Shown here piece after piece: positions 33,477 through 42,954 of a stretch of 64,000 nucleotides of DNA (the first letter of the stretch is position 1; the number at the start of each line of letters is the position of its first letter). Position numbers and translations under genes: made by a program. This DNA is from Geothermobacter hydrogeniphilus (GTDB lineage: Bacteria; Desulfobacterota; Desulfuromonadia; Desulfuromonadales; Geothermobacteraceae). The notes under the pieces are model-generated. The model was not told the origin of the DNA. It worked only from the letters and a program-made list of their open reading frames with translations, and made no database searches. The stretch spans positions 1 through 64,000 of the forward strand of contig NZ_NAAD01000004.1 in NCBI RefSeq assembly GCF_002093115.1, given 5' to 3'.

Positions 33477-33601
33477 TTCAACGCGGAGGCGGAGAGGGGC
33501 AGAGCCGGAGAGCGCAAAAGTTTGGCTGAATCAAGCTCTGCCGGGGAGTTTCAGTCTTTCTCTGCGCCTTCAGGTCCTTGCTCCGCGTCTCTGCGTTAAA
33601 T
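33477..33601. repeat. ACGCAGAG-family long hairpin element
   Basis: The left arm TTTCAACGCGGAGGCGGAGA and the right end CTCCGCGTCTCTGCGTTAAA are inverted and about 125 bp apart end to end. It lies between serC and the thioesterase. Confidence 0.8.
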
Positions 33602-33638
33602 AAAATCTTGTTCGTTGAATATCGAGGAGAAACTGACG

Positions 33639-34121
33639 ATGCCCATGCCCCCTGTTGACTTAAGTGGTGAAGCAAACTGGACCGAGTTCGATGCCCCCTC
33701 GCTGGTCGGCGCCTCGCTGCGTTTCGTCTCCGGTGAGCCTGAGGGAGACCGTTACCGGGTCCGTTATTATCGCAATGCCGACGGCGCGCTGCGGGCGCGG
33801 ATCTGGTTCGGCCCCGAAACCGAGGGACCTCCCGGTCATGCCCATGGCGGCAGTATGGCGGCGGTGATGGACGAGGTCCTCGGGCTGGCGGCCTGGGCGG
33901 CCGGTTACCCGATTGTGGTCGGTAATCTCAATGTCGATTTCCGCAACCTGCTGCCGCTGCAGCAGGTGGTCACGGTCGAGAGCGAGATTCTCTCCACGTC
34001 CGGACGCAAGGTCATGGTGCGCGGCCGGATCTGCAAGGGTGACACGGTCTATGCCGAGGCCGACTGTCTCTGCATCACCATCCCCGAACAGGCCGCCGCG
34101 GAGCTCGCCGGCAAGCATTGA
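33639..34121 (+). CDS. PaaI-family hotdog thioesterase
   Basis: The product has 160 residues. GPPGHAHGGSMAAVMDEVLGLA carries the HGG catalytic motif, and VGNLNVDFRNLLPLQQVVT is the partner strand. ATG 33639 has GAGGAG 10 bp upstream; an upstream TTG start would overlap that site. It is an acyl-CoA thioesterase-like enzyme of unknown substrate. It sits between serC and serA but has no obvious role in serine synthesis. Confidence 0.83.
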   Translation: MPMPPVDLSGEANWTEFDAPSLVGASLRFVSGEPEGDRYRVRYYRNADGALRARIWFGPETEGPPGHAHGGSMAAVMDEVLGLAAWAAGYPIVVGNLNVDFRNLLPLQQVVTVESEILSTSGRKVMVRGRICKGDTVYAEADCLCITIPEQAAAELAGKH

Positions 34122-34300
34122 CAGGTCTCCGGCGGGGGCCTAGAATCACCGAACCATGCGCCGGAACGGGCGGATCAGGCGGAACCCGGGCCGAGAGCGG
34201 CCCCCCCCCTGGCATCCCGGCAGCTCGACCTGAACAATTATTTCCACGACGGGAGAGGCCGGCCGGCATTTCCCGTCAGACTTTTGAAGGAGCCTTTCAG

Positions 34301-35893
34301 ATGAAGGTCATTGTTACCGATGAAGTGTCCGACAGCGGTCTGCAGCTGCTGGAGGAGGACCCCCGGGTCAGTGTCGATGTCCGGCTGAAGCTGTCGGCCG
34401 AAGAACTTCGTGCGCAGATCGGCGCTTATGACGCCATCATCACCCGCAGCGGTACCCGGGTCGACCGGGCTCTGCTCGAAGCCGGCGAAAACCTGAAGAT
34501 TGTCGCCCGTGCCGGGGTCGGTGTTGACAGCGTCGATATCGACGCCGCCAGCGAGCGTGGGATCATCGTTGTCAACGCTCCGACCGGCAACACCAACTCG
34601 GCGGCGGAACACACCTTCGCGCTGCTGCTCAGCCTCTGCCGCAATGTCACCGTGGCCAATGACAACCTCAAGAGCGGCGACTGGCAGCGGGCGCCCTTCA
34701 CCGGGCATGAACTGCGCGGCAAGACCCTCGGCATCATCGGCATGGGCAAGGTCGGCGGCCGCGTCGCCCGTCGCGCCCGGGCGTTCGAGATGGATGTGGT
34801 GGTCTACGATCCCTATATCTCCGAAAAGCGCGCCGAGGATTTCGGCGTCAGGCTGGTGCAGCTCGATGACCTGCTGCGGTTGGCCGATATCATTACCGTG
34901 CATACGCCGCTCAATGAAGAGACAAAGGGGATGATCGGCCCGGCGCAGTTCGAGCGGATGAAGGACGGAGTGCTGATCGTCAATTGCGCGCGCGGCGGCA
35001 TCTACGTCGAGGAGGCAACCCTGCAGGCGCTTGAAAGCGGCAAGGTGATCGGCGCCGCCTTCGATGTCTGGAGCCAGGAGCCGCCCGACAGCGACACCCT
35101 GAAGAAGCTGATCGCGCACCCGAAGATGGTCGTGACGCCGCATCTCGGCGCCAACACCTTCGAGGCGCAGAAGAATGTCGCCATCGATGTCTGCCAGGAA
35201 ATCCTCGCCTATCTCGACGGCAAGCCGCTGACCAACGCCATCAATATTCCGCGTTTCGATCCCGATCTGATGGAGCACATGAAGCCCTTCATGGCGCTCG
35301 CCTCGACCATCGGCAACTTCATTTCGCAGCTGGCGCCGCCCAATCCGCGCAAGGTCACCTTCACCTACAGCGGGCAACTGGCACGTTACGACTGCACTCC
35401 TCTCACCGTCTGCGGCCTGGCGGCGCTGCTCAACCGCCACACCGAGCGCGAGGTCAACCTGGTCAACGCCAGCCTGATCGCCCGCGAGATGGGCATCGAG
35501 GTGGAAGCGGTGCGGACCACCGAGACCGAATCCTATTCCAATGTTGTCAGCCTGGCGCTGGAAACCCCGACCGGCAAGCGGGTGATCGCCGGGACTCTCT
35601 TCGAGGGACGACCGAAGATCGTCAAGATGCGCAATTTCGATACCGATTTCCGCCCCGAAGAGCATATGCTGGTTCTCAGTTACCAGGACCGTCCGGGGCT
35701 GATCGGCAAGATCGGCACCCTGCTCGGCGATGCGGGGGTCAATATCGGCAACATGAATCTCGGTCGTCGTGAAAAGGGCGGCGAGGCGCTGGTGGTTTTT
35801 TCCACCGACTCACGGGTGGATGAGGCAACGATCGCCGAAATCACCGCGGCGATCCAGCCCGATTACATCCGTGCCGTGACCCTGCCCAAATAA
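34301..35893 (+). CDS. serA: D-3-phosphoglycerate dehydrogenase
   Basis: The product has 530 residues, the long type. The catalytic and NAD domains show ARAGVGVDSVDI, LGIIGMGKVGGRVARRA, NCARGGIYVEEATL and TPHLGANTFEAQKNV with the active-site His. An intervening domain (about 320-450) and a C-terminal ACT domain (MLVLSYQDRPGLIGKIGTLL) follow; ACT domains usually mediate serine feedback. ATG 34301 has GAAGGAG. A terminator follows. Confidence 0.95.
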   Translation: MKVIVTDEVSDSGLQLLEEDPRVSVDVRLKLSAEELRAQIGAYDAIITRSGTRVDRALLEAGENLKIVARAGVGVDSVDIDAASERGIIVVNAPTGNTNSAAEHTFALLLSLCRNVTVANDNLKSGDWQRAPFTGHELRGKTLGIIGMGKVGGRVARRARAFEMDVVVYDPYISEKRAEDFGVRLVQLDDLLRLADIITVHTPLNEETKGMIGPAQFERMKDGVLIVNCARGGIYVEEATLQALESGKVIGAAFDVWSQEPPDSDTLKKLIAHPKMVVTPHLGANTFEAQKNVAIDVCQEILAYLDGKPLTNAINIPRFDPDLMEHMKPFMALASTIGNFISQLAPPNPRKVTFTYSGQLARYDCTPLTVCGLAALLNRHTEREVNLVNASLIAREMGIEVEAVRTTETESYSNVVSLALETPTGKRVIAGTLFEGRPKIVKMRNFDTDFRPEEHMLVLSYQDRPGLIGKIGTLLGDAGVNIGNMNLGRREKGGEALVVFSTDSRVDEATIAEITAAIQPDYIRAVTLPK

Positions 35894-35921
35894 AAAGCTG
35901 TATCTTCCGGCCGTCACAGAA

Positions 35922-35957
35922 AACCCCACCCCCCAAACAGGCGGTGGGGTTTTTTTG
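35922..35957 (+). terminator. Terminator after serA
   Basis: AACCCCACC pairs with GGTGGGGTT around a 14-nt loop, and a T7 run follows. Confidence 0.85.
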
Positions 35958-36380
35958 TCGGGCGCAGGCTCCCCTCTGCACCCGGTTTTAATGACAAGAA
36001 AATATCCATCTCGCCTTCGACGCCCCTGCCGGGTGATTGCCGCTCCGTCCGCCGGCGGGATTTGGAGCGGCCGGAAACAAAACCTCGCTGAACCGCTTCA
36101 ACTCGCCGGAATCAAGGGTTGTCACCGGTTTCAGGCCGCCCTTTCGCGCTTCGAATCCGTCGGCGGATGATGGGCAATCCCCCGGCTGTTCCGGTTCTTC
36201 AGCGGGCCTGTTTGAATTTTATTGTGATTAAAAATTCCTTGACAATTTAGCGCATTTTCTGCTTTTTTAGGTCGATCTGCGAAAAACGATGTTCTAAATC
36301 TGTGGCCCGGTTGTCGGCTGCGCGTGACGTCAACAGGCTGCCGTCTGGCAGCGTAATCCCATCTCATAGAAGGATGTGCC
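35958..36380. other. Intergenic region upstream of the carboxyltransferase gene
   Basis: About 420 bp without a convincing gene. GCCGCTCC and GGAGCGGC (36040-36072) form an 8-bp stem. TTGACA at 36239 lies in an AT-rich stretch and may be a -35 box, but no good -10 box follows at 17 bp. Confidence 0.35.
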
Positions 36381-38105
36381 ATGTCCCAGAAAGCGATTAA
36401 ACCCTCATTGAGAAATCCCCTGACTCCGCCCGAGAAGGTCGAGTTCACCATCCCGGGAGAGATTGCCGGCCAGGCCGGTGGTTATGAAGAGGTCATGAAG
36501 GAAGGCTACGACCTCATTCAACGCCCGATCAAGTCGGTTCCCGTCGGCCAGATTGAAAAGCAGCACTTCAAGCAGCGGATGACGGTCTGGGAGCGGATCA
36601 AAGTGTTGACCCAGAACGAGCCGAACATCCTCTTTCAGAACTGGGGCAAGAATCTCGACGGCGCTTCGCTGGTGACCGGAATTCTCAATATCGACGGGCG
36701 TGACGTGGCGCTGTACGGTCACGATTTCACCGTGCGGGCCGGCTCCATCGATGCCACCAACGGCCGCAAGCTGGCCCGATTGTTCAACATGGCCGGCGAA
36801 AAAGGGATTCCGGTGATCGGCATGAACGACTCCGCCGGTGCTTTCGTCCCGGCTGGGGTCGGCGGTCTCGACGGCTACGCCGAGGCCTTTACCGCGCTGC
36901 GCAAGATCAGCGGCGTGGTGCCTTCGATCATGTGCATGTTCGGCTTCAATGCCGGCGGCGGTTCCTACCTGCCGCGCCAGGGGAGTTTCGTCATCCAGCC
37001 GGAAGACACCTTCTTCGGCCTGACCGGCCCGGGAGTGGTCAAGTCGGTGCTCGGCGAGGATATTTCCCCCGAGGATCTCGGCGGGCCCAAGGTCCACGGT
37101 GCCACCGGGGTGGCCGACCTGACGGTGGCCGACGAAACCGCCGCCCTGCGTACCGTGCTGCGGTTGCTCAGCTACATCCCCGACAACAATCACAGCCTGG
37201 CGCCCTTCCAGGAGACCAGCGATCCGCTGGACCGCAAGACCTGGGAGATCAATACCCTGCTGAAGAAGGCCTTCAACTCGCCGACCGGCTTCAACACCCC
37301 GTTCGACGTCTCGATCATCATCCAGCAGATCTGCGACCACGGCGACTATTTCGAGCTGCAGCCGACCCGCGCCCGCGAGGCGATCACCGCCTTCGGTCGA
37401 CTTGGCGGCCACGTGGTCGGATTCGTCGCCAACAACTCGGCGGTCGCCTCGGGGCAGATCGACTGCGATTCGGCGCTGAAAATCGCCCGTTTCGTGCGTT
37501 TCTGCAATATCTACAATATTCCGCTGATCTTCATGGAGGATACCACCGGCTTCCTGCCGGGACGCGACCAGGAGGCCCGGGGCATCGTCCAGGCCGGCCG
37601 CTCGATGCTCGACTCGATCGTCGATGTCCGCACCCCGCGTATCCTGCTGATCCTCCGCAACGCCTTCGGCGGTGCCTACGCTTCCTACAACAACTACCCG
37701 ACCGGAGCCGACGTGGTGCTGGCGCTGCCGACCACCCGCCTGGCGGTCATGGGCCCGGCAGGCAAGGAATTCGTCTACAAGTCCGAACTGCGCAAACTGC
37801 GCGGCTCGGTTCCGCAACGGGTCCAGCAGGCGGCTGAAGAACGCATCAAGGCCGGCATGGAGGGCGATGCGGCCAGGAAGGACGCCGAGGCCGAAGTGGC
37901 AGAGTGGCTCAAGGGAGAGGAAGCGGCTCTGAATCTGCGTTACGAGAAAGAGCTGATGAATCCGAAGGAGGGCCTCGCGCTCGGTTCGATCTCGTCTCTT
38001 GTCATGCCCGCCGATCTGCGCAAGGTGCTGGGCGAAAACCTGCATTTCCTGCTCCGCCACTACAAGCCTTCGGCCTGGCAGGGCGTGCAGCGTGAATTCC
38101 ATTAA
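36381..38105 (+). CDS. Acyl-CoA carboxylase-type carboxyltransferase subunit
   Basis: The product has 574 residues with two crotonase-like halves: [26 protein letters not shown] and [20 protein letters not shown] in the first, and [34 protein letters not shown] and [15 protein letters not shown] in the second. These match beta-subunits of biotin-dependent acyl-CoA carboxylases/decarboxylases. It transfers the carboxyl from biotin to or from an acyl-CoA such as propionyl- or acetyl-CoA; which one is open. It is paired with the very large biotin carboxylase gene 60 bp downstream. Confidence 0.88.
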   Translation: MSQKAIKPSLRNPLTPPEKVEFTIPGEIAGQAGGYEEVMKEGYDLIQRPIKSVPVGQIEKQHFKQRMTVWERIKVLTQNEPNILFQNWGKNLDGASLVTGILNIDGRDVALYGHDFTVRAGSIDATNGRKLARLFNMAGEKGIPVIGMNDSAGAFVPAGVGGLDGYAEAFTALRKISGVVPSIMCMFGFNAGGGSYLPRQGSFVIQPEDTFFGLTGPGVVKSVLGEDISPEDLGGPKVHGATGVADLTVADETAALRTVLRLLSYIPDNNHSLAPFQETSDPLDRKTWEINTLLKKAFNSPTGFNTPFDVSIIIQQICDHGDYFELQPTRAREAITAFGRLGGHVVGFVANNSAVASGQIDCDSALKIARFVRFCNIYNIPLIFMEDTTGFLPGRDQEARGIVQAGRSMLDSIVDVRTPRILLILRNAFGGAYASYNNYPTGADVVLALPTTRLAVMGPAGKEFVYKSELRKLRGSVPQRVQQAAEERIKAGMEGDAARKDAEAEVAEWLKGEEAALNLRYEKELMNPKEGLALGSISSLVMPADLRKVLGENLHFLLRHYKPSAWQGVQREFH

Positions 38106-38165
38106 GGGGGCGACAGGGATTTGATGATGAAAGCGAATCAAGGTTTCGACGTGGAGATAAAACCG

Positions 38166-41042
38166 ATGGCACAGACAACTGACTATTACGCGAACAATCC
38201 GCTGATCCACCGCGATCGCCGCCTGGGAAATGCCTCTTCGGAGTGGGTCCGGTCCTTCTCCTGTGAGAATCTCAAGCCGCTGATCGTCTGCCGCGGACCG
38301 ATCCGCCTGGAGGCGATGACGGTCTACGAGGAGATGGGCATCAGCCATTACGGAATCCTGCTCTCGGAAAAGGATTCCATCGTCTATCCGGACGCCCTGT
38401 CCCCCGAGTTGAAGCGGCTGACCGATACCAGCCGTGTTCACCGGGTGCCCGATTACTCCGGTGCCTCGAAGGAAGAGCGTGTCGAGCGGATCAACCAGAT
38501 TATTTCCATCGCCCGTGACAACGGCTACGATTCGATCTTTGCCGGTTACGGTTTCATGGCCGAGGATGACGAGTTTGTTGCCGCCATCGAGGATGCCGGC
38601 CTGAAGTTCATCGGCCCCTGCGCCGCCACCCAGCGTGCCGCCGGCAAGAAGGACGAGGCCAAGCGGACCGCGTTGCAGGTCAATGTTTCGGTCACCCCGG
38701 GAATCGACAATGTCACCGCCCGCACTCTGGTCAGCAAGTACCCGAGCCGTGAGGCGCTGTTGTCGATGGTCAAGGCCGAGGGCCTCACGGTCGATCAGAA
38801 GGTTCTGGATGACGAGAAACTTTCCCTGGAGGAACTGGCCGACCGTATCCTCTTTGCTTCCTACGAGAAGGGTATCGACCTGTTCTCCATCGACGAACTC
38901 TGCGCGCAGGTGGAAAAAGAGTGTGCCGAGATGTTCCGCAACTACCCCGGCGCCCGCATTCGCCTCAAGGCGATCGGCGGCGGCGGCGGCAAGGGACAGC
39001 GGATTCTCGGTGCCTCGTTGCTGACGAAGAAAAACCCGAGCGACGCCGACATCAAAAAGGCGGCCGCGGACGCTCCGGAACTGACCCGTGAAGTACTGCT
39101 TGAAGTCAAGGCCAACGGTGTCGGTGACAACAAGAACGTGCTGATCGAGCTGAATATCGAGCAGACCCGCCACAACGAGATCCAGCTGCTCGGCAACGGC
39201 AGCTGGTGCATCGCTCTCGGCGGCCGCGACTGTTCGTTGCAGATGCACGAGCAGAAACTGCTGGAAGTCTCCGTCACCCAGGAAGGGCTGGCGCTGGAGA
39301 TCGAGAAGGCCAGGAAGGACGGTCTCAAGGATCAGGCCGCGGCCCTGGAAACCGACCTGAAAGTGCTGCAGCGGATGGAGGAGGAGTCGGAGCGTTTCGG
39401 TACCGCCGTCGGTCTCGACTCGGCCTCGACTTTCGAGTGCATCGTCGACCGCGATCGTCATTACTTCATGGAGGTCAACACCCGCATCCAGGTCGAACAC
39501 CGGGTGACCGAGCTGGTCTACAAGCTCAAGTTCACCAACCCCGAGGACAAGGATGATTTCTTTATCGTCGAATCGCTGGTCGAAGCGATGGCGCTGCTTG
39601 CCGAGCACAAGGACCGCCTGCCGCGCCCCGAGCGCCTGCCGCGGTTCGGCGCCTCGGTCGAAGCCCGCCTCAACGCCACCGACTGTTCCCTGTCACCGAG
39701 TGCCGGCGGCGTGATCCGCAACTGGTCGAAGCCGATCGAGGGCGAGATCCGCGACGACCAGGGGATCTGCTTTCCCAATCCCGACACCGGTCTGTTCATG
39801 CGCTACAACGTTTCCGGTGCCTACGACTCCAACATCGCCCTGTTGCTGACCAAGGGGGATGACCGCCGGGCCAGCTACGAACATCTCGCCAAAGTCCTCC
39901 GCAACACCGTGTTGCGCGGCACCAACCTGGCCACCAACCTCGAGTTTCATTACGGCCTGGTCAACTGGTTCCTCGGCCAGAATGTGATGGCCAAGCCGAC
40001 CACCCGTTTTGTCGTTCCCTACCTGACCCTGGTCGGCAGGCTCAAGGAAGAGGCGCAGAAAATTGATGTTGTCTACGCCTTCATTTCGATGAAGAAGCAT
40101 TTCGCCAAGCTCTACGGCGGGGACAAGGAGACTGCCAAAGCCGCCTCCGAAACCCTTGACCGCAAGGGGACCCTGCTGACCCGGCCGATGGAGGTGCTGC
40201 TGGGTGACCCGCATCTGCTCTCCGGCTGGTTGAGCCTCAACCGCAGGAGTTTTGCCATCGAAAACGGCAAGCTGGTCTGGCTGCGCAATCCGCTGGTGGT
40301 GCTGGAAGAGACCTACGCGTATCTCAACATGAGCTATGACGCAACCCGCCCGGCAGCCGAGGTGATCTGGTCGCACGACAACGAACTGCTGCAGGGGGCG
40401 CTGAAATTCTATGCCCAGCTGCGCGAGGCGTTCGGCCTGGACAAGGGCGAATTCATCAAGCTGAGGGAGCTGCTGGAGCAGGAGGAGCCGCAGGGGGGCT
40501 ACGATCAGAAGACCTGGACGGCGATCCGGGAAGCCCATTGCGGTTACGAACTCGGCAACGAGCTGTTCGGCATGCTCTTCATGATCGCCAGCAAGACCGA
40601 TTTCTTCGACTTCCGGGTTGAGGATGACCTTGAAGTGACCATTCCCGAGTACCTGCACGATCCCGAACTGCAGGCGGCGATGAAGAAGGTGCTGGTTCCG
40701 CCGCCGGCGACCAAAGCCGATGAGATCGTCACACCGGGCGGCGGCATGTACTATGCCCAGGAAGCTCCGGGGATGCCGCCCTTCATCAAGGAAGGTGACC
40801 ATTTCGAGGCCGGCCAGCCGCTCTTCATCCTCGAAGTGATGAAGATGTTCAACAAGATCCCCGCGCCCTTCGCCGGAACCGTCGACAAGATTCTTATCGA
40901 GGGCGGCGACGGTGTCATTGTCCAGAAGGGTCAGCCGATCTTCAAGGTCACCCCGGACGAGAAATTCGTTGAAGTTGATCCGAAGGAGCTCGCCCGGGAA
41001 AAACGGGCGCAGACCGGTGAATATCTCGCCGCTGTACTCTGA
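38166..41042 (+). CDS. Large biotin carboxylase with C-terminal biotinyl domain
   Basis: The product has 958 residues from ATG 38166 (in-frame starts at 38124/38127 are alternatives). Near the N-terminus is the biotin carboxylase domain start (RGPIRLEAMTVYEEMG), then FAGYGFMAEDDEF and IGPCAATQRAAGKKDEAKRTA. The ATP-grasp glycine loop is IGGGGGKGQRIL and the active region is FMEVNTRIQVEHRVTE. After a long unassigned middle (about 600-830), the end has FILEVMKMFNKIPAPF with the biotin lysine at about 893. Usual biotin carboxylases are 450-670 residues, so insertions and a novel middle domain are present. Confidence 0.85.
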   Translation: MAQTTDYYANNPLIHRDRRLGNASSEWVRSFSCENLKPLIVCRGPIRLEAMTVYEEMGISHYGILLSEKDSIVYPDALSPELKRLTDTSRVHRVPDYSGASKEERVERINQIISIARDNGYDSIFAGYGFMAEDDEFVAAIEDAGLKFIGPCAATQRAAGKKDEAKRTALQVNVSVTPGIDNVTARTLVSKYPSREALLSMVKAEGLTVDQKVLDDEKLSLEELADRILFASYEKGIDLFSIDELCAQVEKECAEMFRNYPGARIRLKAIGGGGGKGQRILGASLLTKKNPSDADIKKAAADAPELTREVLLEVKANGVGDNKNVLIELNIEQTRHNEIQLLGNGSWCIALGGRDCSLQMHEQKLLEVSVTQEGLALEIEKARKDGLKDQAAALETDLKVLQRMEEESERFGTAVGLDSASTFECIVDRDRHYFMEVNTRIQVEHRVTELVYKLKFTNPEDKDDFFIVESLVEAMALLAEHKDRLPRPERLPRFGASVEARLNATDCSLSPSAGGVIRNWSKPIEGEIRDDQGICFPNPDTGLFMRYNVSGAYDSNIALLLTKGDDRRASYEHLAKVLRNTVLRGTNLATNLEFHYGLVNWFLGQNVMAKPTTRFVVPYLTLVGRLKEEAQKIDVVYAFISMKKHFAKLYGGDKETAKAASETLDRKGTLLTRPMEVLLGDPHLLSGWLSLNRRSFAIENGKLVWLRNPLVVLEETYAYLNMSYDATRPAAEVIWSHDNELLQGALKFYAQLREAFGLDKGEFIKLRELLEQEEPQGGYDQKTWTAIREAHCGYELGNELFGMLFMIASKTDFFDFRVEDDLEVTIPEYLHDPELQAAMKKVLVPPPATKADEIVTPGGGMYYAQEAPGMPPFIKEGDHFEAGQPLFILEVMKMFNKIPAPFAGTVDKILIEGGDGVIVQKGQPIFKVTPDEKFVEVDPKELAREKRAQTGEYLAAVL

Positions 41043-41060
41043 GATCGAACGACGTGATTC

Positions 41061-41104
41061 AAGACAGAAAAGCCCCGCCGGAAACGGCGGGGCTTTTCTG
41101 TCTT
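41061..41104. terminator. Perfect 20-bp-stem bidirectional terminator
   Basis: AAGACAGAAAAGCCCCGCCG, a GAAA loop and the exact reverse complement. With T-rich arms on both sides it can stop transcription from either side, ending the carboxylase operon. Confidence 0.9.
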
Positions 41105-41260
41105 GGGGGCGGCTCTTTTGCACCAGCTCGGTGTTGCGCCCCTCTTCATTTGTGCGACGTAGCTGCCGTTACGCCTCCGCACTCATCGGAACGCGCCTTG
41201 ATCCGGCACAAAAACCTCGCCCTTCCAGGACGCTTGTCTCGGGGGCGCCCCCGGAGGTCC

Positions 41261-41382
41261 GGGCTGAGCCAAAATGCCCAGATGCCAGGCGGACGAAGTC
41301 CCGCGGCATAAGGCGTACCGGCAGGTACGTCGTTGACGCGGGGCGAGGACAACGCGGCAGATGGGCGTTTTGCCTTAGCCCG
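41261..41382. repeat. Dispersed element family 2, copy 3 (reverse orientation)
   Basis: On the minus strand it reads CGCCCATCTGCCGCG, GCGTCAACGACGTAC, GGTACGCCTTATGCCGCGGG and CTGGCATCTGGGCATTTTGG. The mqnD stop codon (TAA at 41375-41377) lies inside its first bases. Confidence 0.85.
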
Positions 41383-42214
41383 CCGAGACAAACAGCGGGA
41401 GGTCGCAGGGGGGGATCAATCCGCGGGCTTCGGCGCGGGAGAAGAGCTGTTCGACAGCGGCAATGCCTTCGTCGCCGAGGTCGCGGGAGAACGCGTTGAC
41501 GTAGAGCTGGATGTGGCTGTCGGTCACCTCATCATCCAGTTCCCGGGCGTGTTCGCGGATGTAGGCGCGGGGCTCGTCGGGGTGGGCGAAGGCGTAGTCG
41601 ACGCTGGCCTTGAGGGCGGCATCGATCCGGCCGATCAGCCCGGCGCCGAGAGACCGGCGGGCGAGGATGCCGCCGAGGGGGATCGGGCAGCCGGTTTCAA
41701 GCTCCCACCACTGACCGAGGTCGAGAACCTGGTGCAGGCCGTGCTGCCGGTAGGTGAAACGGGATTCGTGGATAATCACCCCGGCGGCGAATTCACCGGC
41801 CGCTACCGCCGGCATGATCCGGTCGAAGGGCATGGCGCGGGTACGGGAAAATCCCTCGCCGTGCAGCTGCAGCAGCAGGTTGGCGGTGGTCAGTTCGCCG
41901 GGAATGGCGATACAGGTGGTGCGCAGTTCCTCGATATCGCAGGGCCGGGAGCTGACCAGCAGCGGCCCGCAGCCCCGACCGAGGGCCCCGCCGCTGCGCA
42001 GCAGGGCGTATTCATGGCGCAGGTGGCCGAGGGCGTGATAGGAGATCTTGGTCAGGTCGAGAGCGCCCCGGCGGGCCAGCTGATTGAGGGTTTCGACATC
42101 CTCCAGCCGTTCCCTGACCTTTGGCGCGCCGGCCAGTTTGCCGTGAACCAGGGCGTAGAAGATGAAGGTGTCGTTGGGGCAGGGTGAGTAACCCAGGCTT
42201 AAAGGATTGGACAT
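41375..42214 (-). CDS. mqnD: 1,4-dihydroxy-6-naphthoate synthase
   Basis: The product has 279 residues from ATG 42214. LSLGYSPCPNDTFIFYALVHG is the family start; DLTKISYHALGHL and IHESRFTYRQHGLHQVLDLGQWWE are substrate-site blocks of MqnD. It makes the naphthoate intermediate of menaquinone by the futalosine route, expected for an anaerobic respirer. It begins 2 bp after mqnB ends. The final codons run into a dispersed repeat that provides the stop. Confidence 0.93.
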   Translation of the reverse strand: MSNPLSLGYSPCPNDTFIFYALVHGKLAGAPKVRERLEDVETLNQLARRGALDLTKISYHALGHLRHEYALLRSGGALGRGCGPLLVSSRPCDIEELRTTCIAIPGELTTANLLLQLHGEGFSRTRAMPFDRIMPAVAAGEFAAGVIIHESRFTYRQHGLHQVLDLGQWWELETGCPIPLGGILARRSLGAGLIGRIDAALKASVDYAFAHPDEPRAYIREHARELDDEVTDSHIQLYVNAFSRDLGDEGIAAVEQLFSRAEARGLIPPCDLPLFVSAG

Positions 42215-42216
42215 CG

Positions 42217-42945
42217 TCAGCTCCGCGGCCAGTGTCGCAACAGGTGGAGGATGGCGCGCTCGGCGTTGCGGCAGGCTGCCGGGATGTCCCATTGATCGGG
42301 ATCACGTCGCGCCGCCAGGTTGGAGATGCCGCGCAGTTCGAGCAGTGGGCAGCCGAAACGCGCCGCCGTCAGGGCGATGGCGGCGCCCTCCATGTTTTCA
42401 CAGATGGCCCCTCCCTGCTGCCGCTGTCGGCCCTGCTGGTCGGTGCCGGTACAGGTCGAGACACTGGCGAAGGGACCGGTGGCAAAGCCGATATCCTGCT
42501 CGCTCGCCCATGCCCGCAGCAGGGATTCGGCGTTGCGGAACAGCTCGGGGTCGGTCGGCATCCGGTTGAAGAGATCCCCCTCCGGGCGGCGCAGCAGGGG
42601 CAGCCCGAGCTCCTCCATGCCCAGGAAGCCCGCGGGTGAGTCGCTTCCCTCGTCGGCGAGGATATCGCCGTCGGCCAGGGCCAGGTCGCCGATCCGCAGA
42701 CCGCAGTCGGGGTAGGCGCCGGCGCAGCCGAGATTGAGCAGCGCCCGAGGTTTCCGGTGGCTCAGCAGAATGGCTGTGCAGGCGGCGGCATTGGCTTTGC
42801 CGACGCCGCTGTGGGTGAGCAGGATCTCCTGCCCGTCCAGTTGGCCGTGGAACAGCGGAAAACGGCCCGGCAACGGGTCGCTTTTCTGCAGTCGAGTTCG
42901 CAGCAGTCTGGTTTCAAACGAGGTGGCGGCGATCAGGGCGAGCAT
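42217..42945 (-). CDS. mqnB: Futalosine hydrolase
   Basis: The product has 242 residues of the nucleoside phosphorylase/MTA nucleosidase fold: THSGVGKANAAACTAILL, LNLGCAGAYPDCGL, and ICENMEGAAIALTAARFGCP with the ENMEGAA catalytic block, then LRGISNLAARRD. It releases hypoxanthine from futalosine. Together with mqnD it forms a menaquinone operon on the minus strand, with the unknown 360-residue gene just upstream. Confidence 0.92.
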   Translation of the reverse strand: MLALIAATSFETRLLRTRLQKSDPLPGRFPLFHGQLDGQEILLTHSGVGKANAAACTAILLSHRKPRALLNLGCAGAYPDCGLRIGDLALADGDILADEGSDSPAGFLGMEELGLPLLRRPEGDLFNRMPTDPELFRNAESLLRAWASEQDIGFATGPFASVSTCTGTDQQGRQRQQGGAICENMEGAAIALTAARFGCPLLELRGISNLAARRDPDQWDIPAACRNAERAILHLLRHWPRS

Positions 42946-42954
42946 GGCGGCGGG

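Noticed and set aside
36405-39608. A 1067-codon minus-strand open frame
   Set aside because: It is antisense to the carboxyltransferase and biotin carboxylase genes, whose motifs are unambiguous. High GC in codon third positions produces long shadow frames; it has no recognisable domain.
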